Assembly (NCBI GenBank): GCA_036620675.1 | Contig: JAZHEE010000020.1 | Source of the DNA: Jejubacter sp036620675 | Lineage (GTDB): Bacteria; Pseudomonadota; Gammaproteobacteria; Enterobacterales; Enterobacteriaceae | Strand: one strand, 5' to 3' | Length of the DNA: 64,000 bases | Shown: positions 18,066 through 27,983 of the stretch, piece by piece | Numbering within the stretch: the first letter of the stretch is position 1 | How the letters are laid out: each line of letters begins with the position of its first letter | The notes under the pieces: generated by a model | Database searches by the model: none | What the model was told of the DNA's origin: nothing | What the model saw: the letters and a program-made list of their open reading frames with translations, nothing else | Translations under genes and position numbers: made by a program

Positions 18066-18932
18066 TTATGGCTCTCTGCGCCGGGTCAATGTGGAAGGCG
18101 CAACGCCGAATTTCTGCTTAAAGGCCTTGCTAAAATGAAAGGTATCAAAGAAGTTCAGCATATCCGCCACCTGGCTCACGCCGTGCCGTTCCTGTTTAAG
18201 CAGCGACTGCGCCAGTTCCAGGCGGGCATCCAGGTAGTATTCTCTGGGGCTCTTGCCGGTATAACGTAGAAACAGTCGCCGCAGATACTGCTCGCTGCAC
18301 TGCATACGCAGCGCCATTTCGCTAACCGTCCAGCGCCGCTGAAGATCGGCATGGAGCGCGGTCAGCAGCTTTTCCAGGCGGATAAACTGCGGCTCCCGGG
18401 CGCCGTTGTGGGCAATCAGGCAGATCCACTGATAAATCATATGGGTCAGCGCGGCCACCGCCAGATTATTTTCCATCGATACCGGGCTCTGAATCAGCCG
18501 CTCCACCTCTTCCAGCTGGTGGTTAAATGTCTCGCCATTATATATTAGCGCCGGTTGTGATAACGGAATATCCATTGCGCCGGTGGGAATAAATTCCATC
18601 CAGTACTGTTCCCAGACCAGCCCGTCGCAATAATAGGATTTAATATCAGTGGGTTTTAGAAAAATAACGCAATTGCCATTAAGCGTAACCACTGAATTAT
18701 CCTGGAGGATAACTTTACCGCTTCCCTGGAGCGTATAAATGGCTACCCAGGAGTTGGCAATCAGCGGTTTCCGTTTATCACGCGGCCAGCTGACCACGTA
18801 GTGGTTATCCGCCAGGGTATGCCATAGCGCCAGAAGAGCGAGGCCGCTTGAGATCACATTTTCTTCAAGAACCAGCGGAATATTATAGGTAGTTTCGGTT
18901 TTTACATCCGAAACGCCAGTTTTTCCATTCAT
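18066..18932 (-). CDS. yidL: AraC/XylS-family regulator YidL
   Basis: A 288-residue regulator with an N-terminal cupin-like ligand domain and a C-terminal double helix-turn-helix (about residues 190-280, with SEQYLRRLFLRYTGKSPREYY and FHFSKAFKQKFG). Residues match E. coli YidL along its length. The start MNGKTGVSD has GGAG seven bases upstream and aligns with E. coli; the open frame is eight codons longer. It is transcribed away from yidK and probably controls the yidK-yidF operon; its inducer is not known. Confidence 0.9.
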   Translation of the reverse strand: MNGKTGVSDVKTETTYNIPLVLEENVISSGLALLALWHTLADNHYVVSWPRDKRKPLIANSWVAIYTLQGSGKVILQDNSVVTLNGNCVIFLKPTDIKSYYCDGLVWEQYWMEFIPTGAMDIPLSQPALIYNGETFNHQLEEVERLIQSPVSMENNLAVAALTHMIYQWICLIAHNGAREPQFIRLEKLLTALHADLQRRWTVSEMALRMQCSEQYLRRLFLRYTGKSPREYYLDARLELAQSLLKQERHGVSQVADMLNFFDTFHFSKAFKQKFGVAPSTLTRRREP

Positions 18933-19111
18933 TTTATTTCTCCGGCAGAGAATCATGCAGCCAACCTGGCAGAGAAACGTAACAGATTTTCCCCCAGCCA
19001 GGGAGATTATCAGGTCGTTTTGAGAATTCAGTCAGCCGCGCCCTTAAGCCGCCTTTTATTTCCTCTGTAGCCAGGCCATGCGGGGCATAACGATAACTAA
19101 AGGCCAATGAA

Positions 19112-20821
19112 ATGAATATTCTGCAACTCGTGAGCTTTTTTGCTTTCACCCTGCTGGTGGCGCTGGTCACCTGGTGGAAGCTACGTAAAGATGATACCCA
19201 ATCCCGACAGGGGTACTTCCTGGCCGGCCGCTCTCTGAAGGCGCCGGTTATTGCCGCTTCTTTGATGCTAACCAACCTCTCGACCGAACAGCTGGTGGGC
19301 CTGAGTGGCCAGGCGTACAAGAGCGGGATGTCGGTGATGGCCTGGGAGGTTATCTCGGCGATTCCGCTTATCTTCCTGGCGCTGATTTTTCTGCCGAAGT
19401 ACCTGCAACGCGGTATCGCCACCATTCCTGACTTTATTGAAGAGCGCTACGATAAAACTACCCGCATCATCGTGGATTGCTGCTTTCTGATTGCCACCGG
19501 CATCTGTTTTCTGCCCATCGTGCTCTATTCCGGCGCGCTGGCCCTTAACAGCCTGTTTCACGTTGGCGAATCACTGGGGATCACCCAGAACGCTGCCATC
19601 TGGGCGATGGTGATTCTGCTGGGCTTTGCCGGCATGATGTACGCCGTTATCGGCGGGCTGAAGGCCATCGCTGTGGCCGATGTCATCAACGGTATCGGTC
19701 TGGTCATCGGCGGCCTGATGGTGCCGGTTTTTGGTCTGATGGCGATGGGGCACGGCAGCTTCCTGCGCGGCGTTGAGCAACTGACAACGGTACATAGCGA
19801 AAAGTTGAACTCCATTGGCGGCAGCAGCGATCCGGTGCCGATCGGCGCGGCGCTGACCGGGCTGATTCTGGTGAACACCTTCTACTGGTGTACTAACCAG
19901 GGCATCGTACAGCGTACACTGGCATCGAAAAGCCTTTCCGAAGGGCAGAAGGGCGCCCTGCTAACGGCGGTGTTAAAAATGCTCGACCCGCTGATTCTGG
20001 TTCTGCCGGGGCTGATCGCTTTCCACCTTTTCCAGTCGCTGCCCAAGGCGGATATGGCTTACCCGGCGCTGGTCAATGCCGTGATGCCGACCCCGCTGGT
20101 GGGCTTCTTCGGCGCGGTACTGTTCGGCGCCATCATCAGCACTTTTAACGGTTTTCTGAACAGTGCCAGCACCCTGTTTAGCTTAGGGATCTACAGTCGC
20201 CTGATTAACCCTGACGCCGAAGCGCAAAAGCAGGTCACCGTGGGGCGCTGGTTTGGTCTGGGGCTGGCGCTGGTTTCCGTGCTGGTAGCGCCCTGGATAG
20301 CCAACGCGCCTGAAGGACTCTATTCGTGGATGAAACAGCTTAACGGTATCTATAACGTTCCGCTGGTCACGATCGTGATTATGGGATTCTTCTTCCCGCG
20401 TATTCCGGCACTGGCGGCCAAGGCGGCGCTGCTGTTCGGTATTGTCAGCTATATCGTGATCAACTACCTGGTGGATTTCAATTTCCACTTCCTCTACGTG
20501 CTGTTCTGCACCTTCTGCATCAATGTCGCGCTGATGCTGGTTCTGGGCTGGCTGAAACCGCGCGAGACGCCGTTTCGCTTTAACGACGCTTTCGCGGTGG
20601 ATATGCAGCCCTGGCGTCATACGAAAATCGCTGCCGTGGGCGTGCTGCTGGGCATGATCGGTGTTTACGCCGGGCTGGCGACATTCGGCGGCTATTCCAC
20701 CAAATGGCTGGCTGTGGCCTGCTATGCGGCGGTGGTAGGCATTGTGGGATACCTGATTTATAGCGGTCGCTGCGCCAGGCGCGCAGCGTCAAAACTGGCT
20801 TGCGACGTTAAGGAGAAATGA
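19112..20821 (+). CDS. yidK: Sodium:solute symporter YidK
   Basis: A 569-residue inner-membrane transporter of the SSS/SGLT family with about 14 hydrophobic segments, very close to E. coli YidK. SSS-type motifs include GYFLAGRSL near residue 35 and ATIPDFIEERYD near residue 105. The substrate is not established. Coupling to the sulfatase gene (its stop overlaps the yidJ start) suggests it imports a sulfated or related sugar. Confidence 0.92.
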   Translation: MNILQLVSFFAFTLLVALVTWWKLRKDDTQSRQGYFLAGRSLKAPVIAASLMLTNLSTEQLVGLSGQAYKSGMSVMAWEVISAIPLIFLALIFLPKYLQRGIATIPDFIEERYDKTTRIIVDCCFLIATGICFLPIVLYSGALALNSLFHVGESLGITQNAAIWAMVILLGFAGMMYAVIGGLKAIAVADVINGIGLVIGGLMVPVFGLMAMGHGSFLRGVEQLTTVHSEKLNSIGGSSDPVPIGAALTGLILVNTFYWCTNQGIVQRTLASKSLSEGQKGALLTAVLKMLDPLILVLPGLIAFHLFQSLPKADMAYPALVNAVMPTPLVGFFGAVLFGAIISTFNGFLNSASTLFSLGIYSRLINPDAEAQKQVTVGRWFGLGLALVSVLVAPWIANAPEGLYSWMKQLNGIYNVPLVTIVIMGFFFPRIPALAAKAALLFGIVSYIVINYLVDFNFHFLYVLFCTFCINVALMLVLGWLKPRETPFRFNDAFAVDMQPWRHTKIAAVGVLLGMIGVYAGLATFGGYSTKWLAVACYAAVVGIVGYLIYSGRCARRAASKLACDVKEK

Positions 20822-22320
20822 TGTCTCGCCCTAACTTCCTGTTTATTATGACCGACACTCAGGCCACCAATATGGTGGGCTGCTACAGCGGTAAGCCGCT
20901 GAATACCAACCATATCGACGCGCTGGCGGAGGAGGGAATTCGCTTCAACTCCGCCTACACCTGCACGCCGGTATGTACTCCGGCGCGGGCCGGACTGTTT
21001 ACCGGTATTTACGCCAATCAGTCCGGGCCGTGGACTAACAATGTGGCGCCGGGAAAAAATATCTCCACCATGGGCCGCTACTTTAAGGATGCGGGATATC
21101 AGACCTGCTATATCGGCAAGTGGCACCTCGACGGTCATGACTACTTCGGTACCGGCATCTGCCCGCCGGAGTGGGATGCCGACTACTGGTACGATGGTGC
21201 CAACTATCTGGAAGAGTTGAGCGAGCAGGAGATCGGGCTATGGCGCAACGGCCTGAATACCCTGGAAGATCTGCGCGAAAATAATATCGACGAAACCTTC
21301 ACCTGGGCCCACCGCATCAGCGATCGGGCGCTGGACTACCTGGGGCGCCCGGAGCGTCAGGACGACCCCTTCCTGCTGGTGCTCTCTTATGACGAGCCGC
21401 ACCACCCCTTTACCTGCCCGCCGGAATATCTCGAAAAATATCAGGACTTTTACTATGACCTGGGGGACAAAGGCCGCGATAATCTGGAAAACAAGCCGGA
21501 GCACCACCGCCTGTGGTCCCGGGCGATGCCGGCGCCGGTAGGGGAAGACGGGCTGTATCATCATCCGCTTTACTTCGCCTGCAATGACTTTGTTGATGAT
21601 GAGATTGGCCGGGTGATCGCGGCCCTGACCCCGGAACAGCGCGCTAATACCTGGGTTATCTATACCTCCGATCACGGCGAGATGATGGGGGCGCATAAGC
21701 TCATCAGTAAAGGGGCGGCGATGTATGATGATATTACCCGCATTCCGCTGATCTTCCGACCGCCTCAGGGCAAGGCCGGGCCGCGCCAGGAAGATGCGCC
21801 GGTCAGCCATATCGATATTCTGCCTACAATGATGGCGCTGGCGGGTATCGAACAGCCGGAAATTCTGCCGGGCGGCAACCTGCTGGAAGCCAGCCTGGAG
21901 CGCGGCGTAATGGTGGAATTTAACCGCTATGAGATAGAGCATGACAGCTTTGGCGGCTTTATTCCGGTACGCTGTTGGGTCACAGATCGCTTTAAACTGG
22001 TACTCAACCTGTTCAGTAGCGATGAACTGTACGACAGGCACGGCGACCCGCAGGAGATGCATAACCTGATCGACGATCCGCGCTATGCTGAGCAGCGTAA
22101 CCAATTGCATGACGCGCTGCTGGACTATATGGACAGGATTCGCGATCCCTTCCGTACCTGGCAGTGGGCCAGCCGCCCCTGGCGACCGGACGCGCAGCCG
22201 CGCTGGATGGGGGCCTTCCGCCCGCGTCCGCAAGACGGTTATTCGCCGGTGGTGCGCGACTACGACACCGGCCTGCCCACCCAGGGGGTGAAGGTGGAAG
22301 AGAAGAAACAGAAGTTCTGA
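20821..22320 (+). CDS. yidJ: Sulfatase YidJ
   Basis: Alkaline-phosphatase-superfamily sulfatase, 499 residues from the second ATG, which has AAGGAG five bases upstream. The N-terminus FLFIMTDTQATNM supplies metal ligands. CTPAR near residue 52 is the Cys-type signature that must be converted to formylglycine, and YTSDHGEMMGAH and GKWHLDGHDYFG are further active-site segments. There is no signal peptide, so it acts in the cytosol on an imported substrate. The adjacent yidF encodes a plausible maturase. The natural substrate is unknown. Confidence 0.93.
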   Translation: MSRPNFLFIMTDTQATNMVGCYSGKPLNTNHIDALAEEGIRFNSAYTCTPVCTPARAGLFTGIYANQSGPWTNNVAPGKNISTMGRYFKDAGYQTCYIGKWHLDGHDYFGTGICPPEWDADYWYDGANYLEELSEQEIGLWRNGLNTLEDLRENNIDETFTWAHRISDRALDYLGRPERQDDPFLLVLSYDEPHHPFTCPPEYLEKYQDFYYDLGDKGRDNLENKPEHHRLWSRAMPAPVGEDGLYHHPLYFACNDFVDDEIGRVIAALTPEQRANTWVIYTSDHGEMMGAHKLISKGAAMYDDITRIPLIFRPPQGKAGPRQEDAPVSHIDILPTMMALAGIEQPEILPGGNLLEASLERGVMVEFNRYEIEHDSFGGFIPVRCWVTDRFKLVLNLFSSDELYDRHGDPQEMHNLIDDPRYAEQRNQLHDALLDYMDRIRDPFRTWQWASRPWRPDAQPRWMGAFRPRPQDGYSPVVRDYDTGLPTQGVKVEEKKQKF

Positions 22321-22356
22321 TGCTCCCAGCAGGGAGGCTATACACAAGGAGACGGC

Positions 22357-22704
22357 ATGAAGATATCACGGCTCGGCGAAGCGCCCGATTACCGCTTTTC
22401 GCTGGCGAATGAACGCACTTTCCTCGCCTGGATTCGTACCGCGCTGGGGTTTCTGGCGGCGGGAGTGGGGCTGGATCAGCTGGCACCGAGCCTTGCGACC
22501 CCCGCAGTGCGTGAAGCGATCTCGCTGCTGCTGTGTCTCTTCGCCGGACTGCTGGCGGTCTACGGTTATCTGCGCTGGCTGCGTAACGAGAAAGCGATGC
22601 GCCTGAAGCAGGATCTGCCCTATACCCGCACGCTGCTGGCAGTCAGTATTGCGATGGTTATGGCGGCAGGCACCGTGGCGCTGATGGTGATGTATGCCGG
22701 ATAA
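22357..22704 (+). CDS. yidH: YidH, DUF202 inner-membrane protein
   Basis: A 115-residue protein with three hydrophobic segments and the DUF202 signature LANERTFLAWIRTALGF, same length as E. coli YidH. It overlaps yidG by 11 bases. Its role is unknown; it may partner with YidG in the membrane. Confidence 0.9.
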   Translation: MKISRLGEAPDYRFSLANERTFLAWIRTALGFLAAGVGLDQLAPSLATPAVREAISLLLCLFAGLLAVYGYLRWLRNEKAMRLKQDLPYTRTLLAVSIAMVMAAGTVALMVMYAG

Positions 22705-23041
22705 GCGCCGGGCGCGCCGTCTGGCCGATCCCGGCCTGCAACCGGAGCGTACCTCCCTTGCCTGGTTTCGCACGCTGCTGGGCTACGGCGCCCTGATGGC
22801 GCTGGCGCTGCGCCATGCATGGTATCAGGCGGGTATGCTGTTCTGGTTTTCCCTGGTGATTATTCTGGTGGTGGCGCTGCTGGTATACGGCTACGCCCGC
22901 CAGCGTAACCTGATGGATGTGGCGACGGATGACTTCGCCCGGCCAGGCCCGGTACGCGCCAAAATGCTGATTGCCCTGGCGGTCTGCCTGCTGGCCGCGC
23001 TGTTTGCCGTTTCCCACATTAATCAGCTGTTGACGCTATGA
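22694..23041 (+). CDS. yidG: YidG, DUF202 inner-membrane protein
   Basis: A 115-residue paralogue of YidH with the motif PERTSLAWFRTLLGYG and three membrane segments. It overlaps both yidH and yidF by a few bases, so the genes are probably translationally coupled. Confidence 0.9.
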   Translation: MPDKRRARRLADPGLQPERTSLAWFRTLLGYGALMALALRHAWYQAGMLFWFSLVIILVVALLVYGYARQRNLMDVATDDFARPGPVRAKMLIALAVCLLAALFAVSHINQLLTL

Positions 23042-24186
23042 AGCGCTGCATCATGAACGGTTGTCACGTCATGGTGAAACCTGCCAGCTCCCGCTGTAAT
23101 CTGGACTGCCATTACTGCTTCTATATCGATAAACCACGCCAGCCGCGTATGGACGACGCCACCCTGGAGGCCTATATCCGCCAGCATATCGACGCCCAGC
23201 CAGGCCCGGTGGTAGAGTTCGCCTGGCAGGGGGGCGAACCAACGCTGGCGGGGCTGACCTTCTTTGAACGGGCCGTGGCGCTCCAGCAGCGCTATGCCGC
23301 CGGCAGGCGCATTCAGAATACCCTGCAAACTAACGGCATACTGCTGGATGACGGCTGGTGCGCCTTTCTGGCTCACCATGGCTGGCTGGTAGGGCTGTCG
23401 CTGGATGGCCCTGCGGATCTGCATGACCACTACCGGGTCACCCGCGCCGGTAAGCCGACCCATGCACGGGTGATAGACACGCTGGAGCGTCTGAAGGCTC
23501 ACGGCGTGGACTTCAATCTGCTGACGGTGGTGAATGCGCGCAACGTCGGTCAGCCGGAACGCCTGTATCGCTACCTGCGTGACCAGGGCACGCCGCATCT
23601 GCAATTTATTCCGCTGGTGGAGTCGGATGAAACGGGGGCGCTGACGCCGGAATCGGTGAGCGGCGAAGCCTGGGGCCGCTTTCTGAACGCGATTTTCGCT
23701 ATCTGGGTACGCGAGGATATCGGCCGGGTCTTCGTACAGCTGTTTGACTCAACTCTGGGTGTATGGTGCGGCCAGCCTTCTCAGATGTGCGTTTTCAGCG
23801 AAACCTGCGGCCACGCCTTTGCGCTGGAAGCCGACGGCACCCTCTATCAGTGCGATCACTATGTTTTTCCTGAATACCGGCTGGGTAATCTGCATGAGAT
23901 TCCCATTATGCAGATCAACGCCAGCGATGCCGCCCGGGCTTTTGGCCGGCATAAGCGACGCTCGCTGGTGAATGACTGCCTGGAATGCCGAGCGCGACCG
24001 CTGTGCCAGGGGGACTGCCCCAAACACCGGCTGGATAGCGGTAAGAGCGTACTGTGCGCCGGTTATCGTGAGTTCTTTGCCCGCACGGCGCCCTATATGA
24101 AGACCATGCGCGATCTTATCCGCCAGCGCCGCTCGCCGGTTGAGCTGATGGCGATGCTACATGCCAGTGAGAGACGCCCGGCATAA
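23038..24186 (+). CDS. yidF: Anaerobic sulfatase-maturating enzyme (radical SAM/SPASM), YidF
   Basis: Full-length 382-residue anSME-type enzyme that converts the active-site Cys or Ser of sulfatases to formylglycine. The radical-SAM motif CNLDCHYC (Cys 20, 24, 27) follows VKPASSR. WQGGEPTLAG, the glycine-rich SAM contact, is near residue 62. The C-terminal SPASM cysteines are in CGHAF, CDHYVFPEY, CLECRARPLCQGDCPKHR and SVLCAGY. E. coli K-12 YidF is much shorter (about 165 residues), so this strain keeps what looks like the complete enzyme. It overlaps yidG by four bases. Confidence 0.9.
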   Translation: MKRCIMNGCHVMVKPASSRCNLDCHYCFYIDKPRQPRMDDATLEAYIRQHIDAQPGPVVEFAWQGGEPTLAGLTFFERAVALQQRYAAGRRIQNTLQTNGILLDDGWCAFLAHHGWLVGLSLDGPADLHDHYRVTRAGKPTHARVIDTLERLKAHGVDFNLLTVVNARNVGQPERLYRYLRDQGTPHLQFIPLVESDETGALTPESVSGEAWGRFLNAIFAIWVREDIGRVFVQLFDSTLGVWCGQPSQMCVFSETCGHAFALEADGTLYQCDHYVFPEYRLGNLHEIPIMQINASDAARAFGRHKRRSLVNDCLECRARPLCQGDCPKHRLDSGKSVLCAGYREFFARTAPYMKTMRDLIRQRRSPVELMAMLHASERRPA

Positions 24187-24196
24187 GCGTGGAAGG

Positions 24197-25381
24197 CTAC
24201 ACCGTCTGACCGTGGCGCTGATCGTGATGGGTCAGCGGTAGCCAGCACAGCAGAATCAGCAATCCCATCGCCAGCATCAGTATGCCCAGGCTGAACTGCC
24301 CGTTTTGGGGCAACATAGCGGAAAACGACGCCAGGGCGCCGGAGCCCACATTTTGCAGACCGCCTATCAGCGCGCCTGCGGTGCCCGCCAGGAAGGGGTA
24401 AGGCTCCATCGCACCGCTGGTGGCCAGCGGAAACAGCATCCCGGCACCGAAGAAAAACAGCGCGGCCGGCACCAGCAGCGTCCAGACGTTCATTACGCCG
24501 AACAGACCGGGCAGCCACATCAGAATGCCGGCCAGCAGACAGCTCAGTACCGCCTGCCACATCAAAGTCGGGAAGCGCTTATTCTGGCGACCGGCGAACC
24601 AGGCGCCGAAGAAGGCGGCCGGGATCGGCAGAATAAACAGGATGCTGACCACCAGGCTGCTCAGGCCCAGCCCGGAGCCCAGCAGTACCCCGGAGCAGGC
24701 TTCGAACACTGCAACGCCGGCCAGCCCGCCGATCAGCATCACCAGATAGCAGTTAAACGCCAGGCTGCCGAACAGCGTACGGTAGCTGGCCAGCAGGCGG
24801 CTACGGGAAGCCTGCGCGGGCCGGGTTTCCGGCATCCAGCGCCACATACTGAAAGTGACCAGCACGCACAGGGTCAGCAGAAAAGCGAAGCAGGCGCGCC
24901 AGCCGAACAGCGTATCCAGCATCCCGCCGATTAGCGGGGCCAGTAGCGGGCTCACCAGAATCCCCATATTCAGCAGGCTGTTGGCATGGCGCAGGGCCGG
25001 GCCTTCGTACAGATCCCGCGGTAGAGTACGCGCCATAACCCCACCCACGCCGGTGCCCATTCCCTGCATAGCGCTGGCGGCGATCAGCACCGTCAGGCTG
25101 TGAGTGGTCATGGCAAACAGGGTCGCCACTATAAAGATAAGCATGCCCGCCAGGATCACCGGACGGCGTCCGATGCGATCGGAGATGGGGCCGTAAACCA
25201 GCTGGGAGCCGCCGTAGGTCAGCAGGTAAGCGGCCATTACGCCCTGTACAGCCCCTTCGCGCACGCTTAACGCCTGCGCCATATTGGCAATGGCAGGAAT
25301 ATAGATAGTCTGGGCCATCTGCCCGACGGCCACCAGCAGAATCAACATGATCAGCAGATGGCGATTATCACTTGTTCTCAT
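24197..25381 (-). CDS. emrD: Multidrug efflux MFS transporter EmrD
   Basis: A 394-residue, 12-segment major facilitator transporter, same length and high identity with E. coli EmrD (AQTIYIPAIANMA; GPISDRIGRRPVIL is the loop 2-3 MFS motif). It exports hydrophobic toxicants using the proton gradient. It converges on yidF, as in E. coli. Confidence 0.93.
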   Translation of the reverse strand: MRTSDNRHLLIMLILLVAVGQMAQTIYIPAIANMAQALSVREGAVQGVMAAYLLTYGGSQLVYGPISDRIGRRPVILAGMLIFIVATLFAMTTHSLTVLIAASAMQGMGTGVGGVMARTLPRDLYEGPALRHANSLLNMGILVSPLLAPLIGGMLDTLFGWRACFAFLLTLCVLVTFSMWRWMPETRPAQASRSRLLASYRTLFGSLAFNCYLVMLIGGLAGVAVFEACSGVLLGSGLGLSSLVVSILFILPIPAAFFGAWFAGRQNKRFPTLMWQAVLSCLLAGILMWLPGLFGVMNVWTLLVPAALFFFGAGMLFPLATSGAMEPYPFLAGTAGALIGGLQNVGSGALASFSAMLPQNGQFSLGILMLAMGLLILLCWLPLTHHDQRHGQTV

Positions 25382-25564
25382 GACAATTCACGCAGTCACT
25401 AAAGCTAAAATGGAAGGTCTGGCGAAGTGCCAGAGGAATATGCCGTAAATTTAACACTATGCAGGAATATATCCATATATCATGGTTGTTTATCCTGATA
25501 ATTGTTTTATGGTTAGTGTAAAGTTTTTATGGCAATGGAGGTTGCCAGGCGACATATAGAAAAA

Positions 25565-26458
25565 TCAGTCCTCCCGAAAGGCGCTGAGAACCGTGTTGAA
25601 CAGCGCCTGGGCGGCGGCGGAAAGCGGCTGACTACTGGCGCGAATTATTCCCACCTGGCGCTCAATGACCGGGTGACTGAGCGGACGACAGACCGCCCCC
25701 AGCTCTGCCATCTGACTGGCGCATAATGCAGGAACCGCGCTGGCGCCCAGGCCGCTGGCCACCATACGTCCGACGGTCACCAACTGGTGGCTTTCAAGGG
25801 CGACTTCCAGCCGCCGACCATTTTTCATCAGGCTCTCTTCCAGTAACAGGCGCACGGCAGAAGGGCGTTGCAGAGTAATAAAATCGAGCGAAAGCAGCTC
25901 GCGCCAGCTTAGTTTTTCCCGCCTTGCCAGCCGGGAATCAGCGGGGACGATGGCCACGAAGCGATCGCAGGTCAGGGGGGTGAAGTGCAGACCGGAATCG
26001 GGTTCCGGTTCGAAGGCAATCCCCATTTCTACCCGACCATCGCGCACCATCTCCAGCACCTGTTCGTTAATCACATCATGCACTGTCACGTTAATGCTGG
26101 CGTAGCGATCGCGAAAGGTTCGCAGAATCGGCGGCAGAGGATTGCCTGCGAATGAGGGCATGGCAGCCAGCGAAACTTTGCCGCGCTGTAGCGTAAAACG
26201 CTGGCGCATCGCCTCTTCCACATTATCCCAGTCCGCCAGCAGCTGGCGCGCCATAGGAAACAGCGCCTCGCCTTCCGGCGTAAGCGCCACCCGTCGGGTG
26301 GTACGCGTCAGCAGCGCGCCGCCCAGCGCCTCTTCCAGACCGCGGATAGCCAGGCTCAGCGCGGGCTGGGAAAGATTCAGCCGTTCGCTGGCCTGGGCAA
26401 AGTTCAGAGTGTGAGCCACCGCTAAAAATGCGCGTAACTGTTTGACGCTAATTTTCAT
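25565..26458 (-). CDS. LysR-family transcriptional regulator
   Basis: A 297-residue LysR protein with an N-terminal winged helix-turn-helix (FAQASERLNLSQPALSLAIRGLEEALGG) and a C-terminal effector domain. It is divergent from the CoA-transferase operon with a 145-base spacer, the usual arrangement for a LysR regulator and its target. I infer that it controls the 3-hydroxybutyrate/acetoacetate operon; the inducer cannot be read from sequence. Confidence 0.85.
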   Translation of the reverse strand: MKISVKQLRAFLAVAHTLNFAQASERLNLSQPALSLAIRGLEEALGGALLTRTTRRVALTPEGEALFPMARQLLADWDNVEEAMRQRFTLQRGKVSLAAMPSFAGNPLPPILRTFRDRYASINVTVHDVINEQVLEMVRDGRVEMGIAFEPEPDSGLHFTPLTCDRFVAIVPADSRLARREKLSWRELLSLDFITLQRPSAVRLLLEESLMKNGRRLEVALESHQLVTVGRMVASGLGASAVPALCASQMAELGAVCRPLSHPVIERQVGIIRASSQPLSAAAQALFNTVLSAFRED

Positions 26459-26603
26459 TTCACCGCTGCCTAACTAACTGGAAAACATAAATTAACAACA
26501 AATTAATAACAAAAACGGATTAATGGCTCACAAAAACAAAATTCACAAATCAGTCGCGGGTTTAACAAGATGCCGGGTATCAGAGTGAGCACGAGGCAAC
26601 GAT

Positions 26604-27302
26604 ATGGCCGGACTGGATAAACGGGTCGCCAGCTACCAGGAAGCGCTGGACGGAATAACGAATGATATGACGGTACTGGCAGGTGGTTTCGGCCTGTGCG
26701 GCATCCCGGAAAACCTGATTGATGAAATTCGCCGCCGCGGTGTACGTGGGTTGACGGTGGTTTCCAATAACTGCGGAGTGGACGGTTTCGGCCTGGGCCG
26801 CCTGCTGGAAACCCGCCAGGTCAGCAAAGTGGTGGCCTCCTATGTGGGGGAAAACGCCCTGTTTGAACAGCAGGTTATTAATGGCTCTCTGACGGTAGAG
26901 CTGACGCCGCAGGGCACCCTGGCGGAGAAAATCCGCGCAGGTGGCGCCGGTATTCCCGCGTTTTATACCGCCACGGGATACGGTACGCCAGTGGCACAGG
27001 GTAAAGAGGTGCGGGAGTTTGACGGCCGCCACTACGTGATGGAACGGGCCATTAGCGGTGATTTCGCGATTGTTAAAGGCTGGAAGGCGGACTGGTACGG
27101 CAATGTCATTTATCGCCATACTGCCCGAAACTTCAATCCGCTGATGGCCAGTGCCGGGCGCATTACGGTGGTGGAAGTTGAAGAGATAGTCGCTCCCGGT
27201 GAACTGGATCCCAATGCCATTCATACCCCGGGCATCTATGTGGATCGCCTGATCCAGGGCCGGTTCGAAAAACGCATTGAACAGCGCACCCTGCGCGCAT
27301 AA
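26604..27302 (+). CDS. scoA: 3-oxoacid CoA-transferase subunit A
   Basis: A 232-residue subunit that with the next gene moves CoA from succinyl-CoA or another donor to acetoacetate. GGFGLCGIPENLI near residue 26 is the glycine-rich CoA-binding motif, and VVSNNCG follows. The sequence looks closer to ScoA/PcaI-type enzymes than to AtoD. GAGG precedes the start. It is first gene of a four-gene operon. Confidence 0.9.
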   Translation: MAGLDKRVASYQEALDGITNDMTVLAGGFGLCGIPENLIDEIRRRGVRGLTVVSNNCGVDGFGLGRLLETRQVSKVVASYVGENALFEQQVINGSLTVELTPQGTLAEKIRAGGAGIPAFYTATGYGTPVAQGKEVREFDGRHYVMERAISGDFAIVKGWKADWYGNVIYRHTARNFNPLMASAGRITVVEVEEIVAPGELDPNAIHTPGIYVDRLIQGRFEKRIEQRTLRA

Positions 27303-27314
27303 CCGGAGGCACAA

Positions 27315-27983
27315 ATGCTGACACGACAAGAGATGGCGCAGCGTGTGGCCTGCGAACTGCGCGATGGTTATTACGTAAACCTCGGAATCGGTATTCCGAC
27401 GCTGGTGGCGAACTATGTGCCGCCCGGCGTGGATGTGATGCTGCAATCGGAAAACGGCCTGCTGGGAATGGGCGCCTTTCCCACAGAAGCGGAGCTGGAT
27501 CCAGACATGATCAACGCCGGTAAACAGACGGTCACGGCTTGCAGGGGAGCGGCGATATTCGATTCCGCGGAGTCGTTCGCCATGATTCGCGGCGGTCATG
27601 TCGACCTGACCGTGCTGGGCGCACTGGAGGTGGACGAAGCCGGTAATATCGCCTCGTGGATGATTCCCGGCAAGATGGTGAAGGGAATGGGCGGAGCCAT
27701 GGACCTGGTGGCCGGGGCGGAAAATATCATCGTAATGATGACGCATGCGTCAAAAAGCGGCGAATCCAAACTGCTGCCGCACTGCACCCTGCCGCTCACC
27801 GGTGCGGGCTGTATCCGGCGAGTGGTGACCGATCTCGCTTATCTGGAAATTGAAGATGGCGCTTTTATTCTGCGGGAGCGGGCGCCCGGCGTCAGCGTGG
27901 AAGAGATTGTGGCGAAGACTGCGGGAAAACTGATTGTGCCGGACACAGTACCGGAAATGACGCTGACTCCGGGAGGCGCCTGA
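27315..27983 (+). CDS. scoB: 3-oxoacid CoA-transferase subunit B
   Basis: A 222-residue subunit with the catalytic glutamate in QSENGLLGMG (near residue 47), NLGIGIPTLVANY near the N-terminus and GGAMDLVAG. GGAGG lies upstream, and its stop overlaps the thiolase start as TGATG. Confidence 0.92.
   Translation: MLTRQEMAQRVACELRDGYYVNLGIGIPTLVANYVPPGVDVMLQSENGLLGMGAFPTEAELDPDMINAGKQTVTACRGAAIFDSAESFAMIRGGHVDLTVLGALEVDEAGNIASWMIPGKMVKGMGGAMDLVAGAENIIVMMTHASKSGESKLLPHCTLPLTGAGCIRRVVTDLAYLEIEDGAFILRERAPGVSVEEIVAKTAGKLIVPDTVPEMTLTPGGA

Noticed and set aside
26580..27746. 388-codon minus-strand frame over scoAB
   Set aside because: Shadow of the two CoA-transferase genes, which carry the family motifs.
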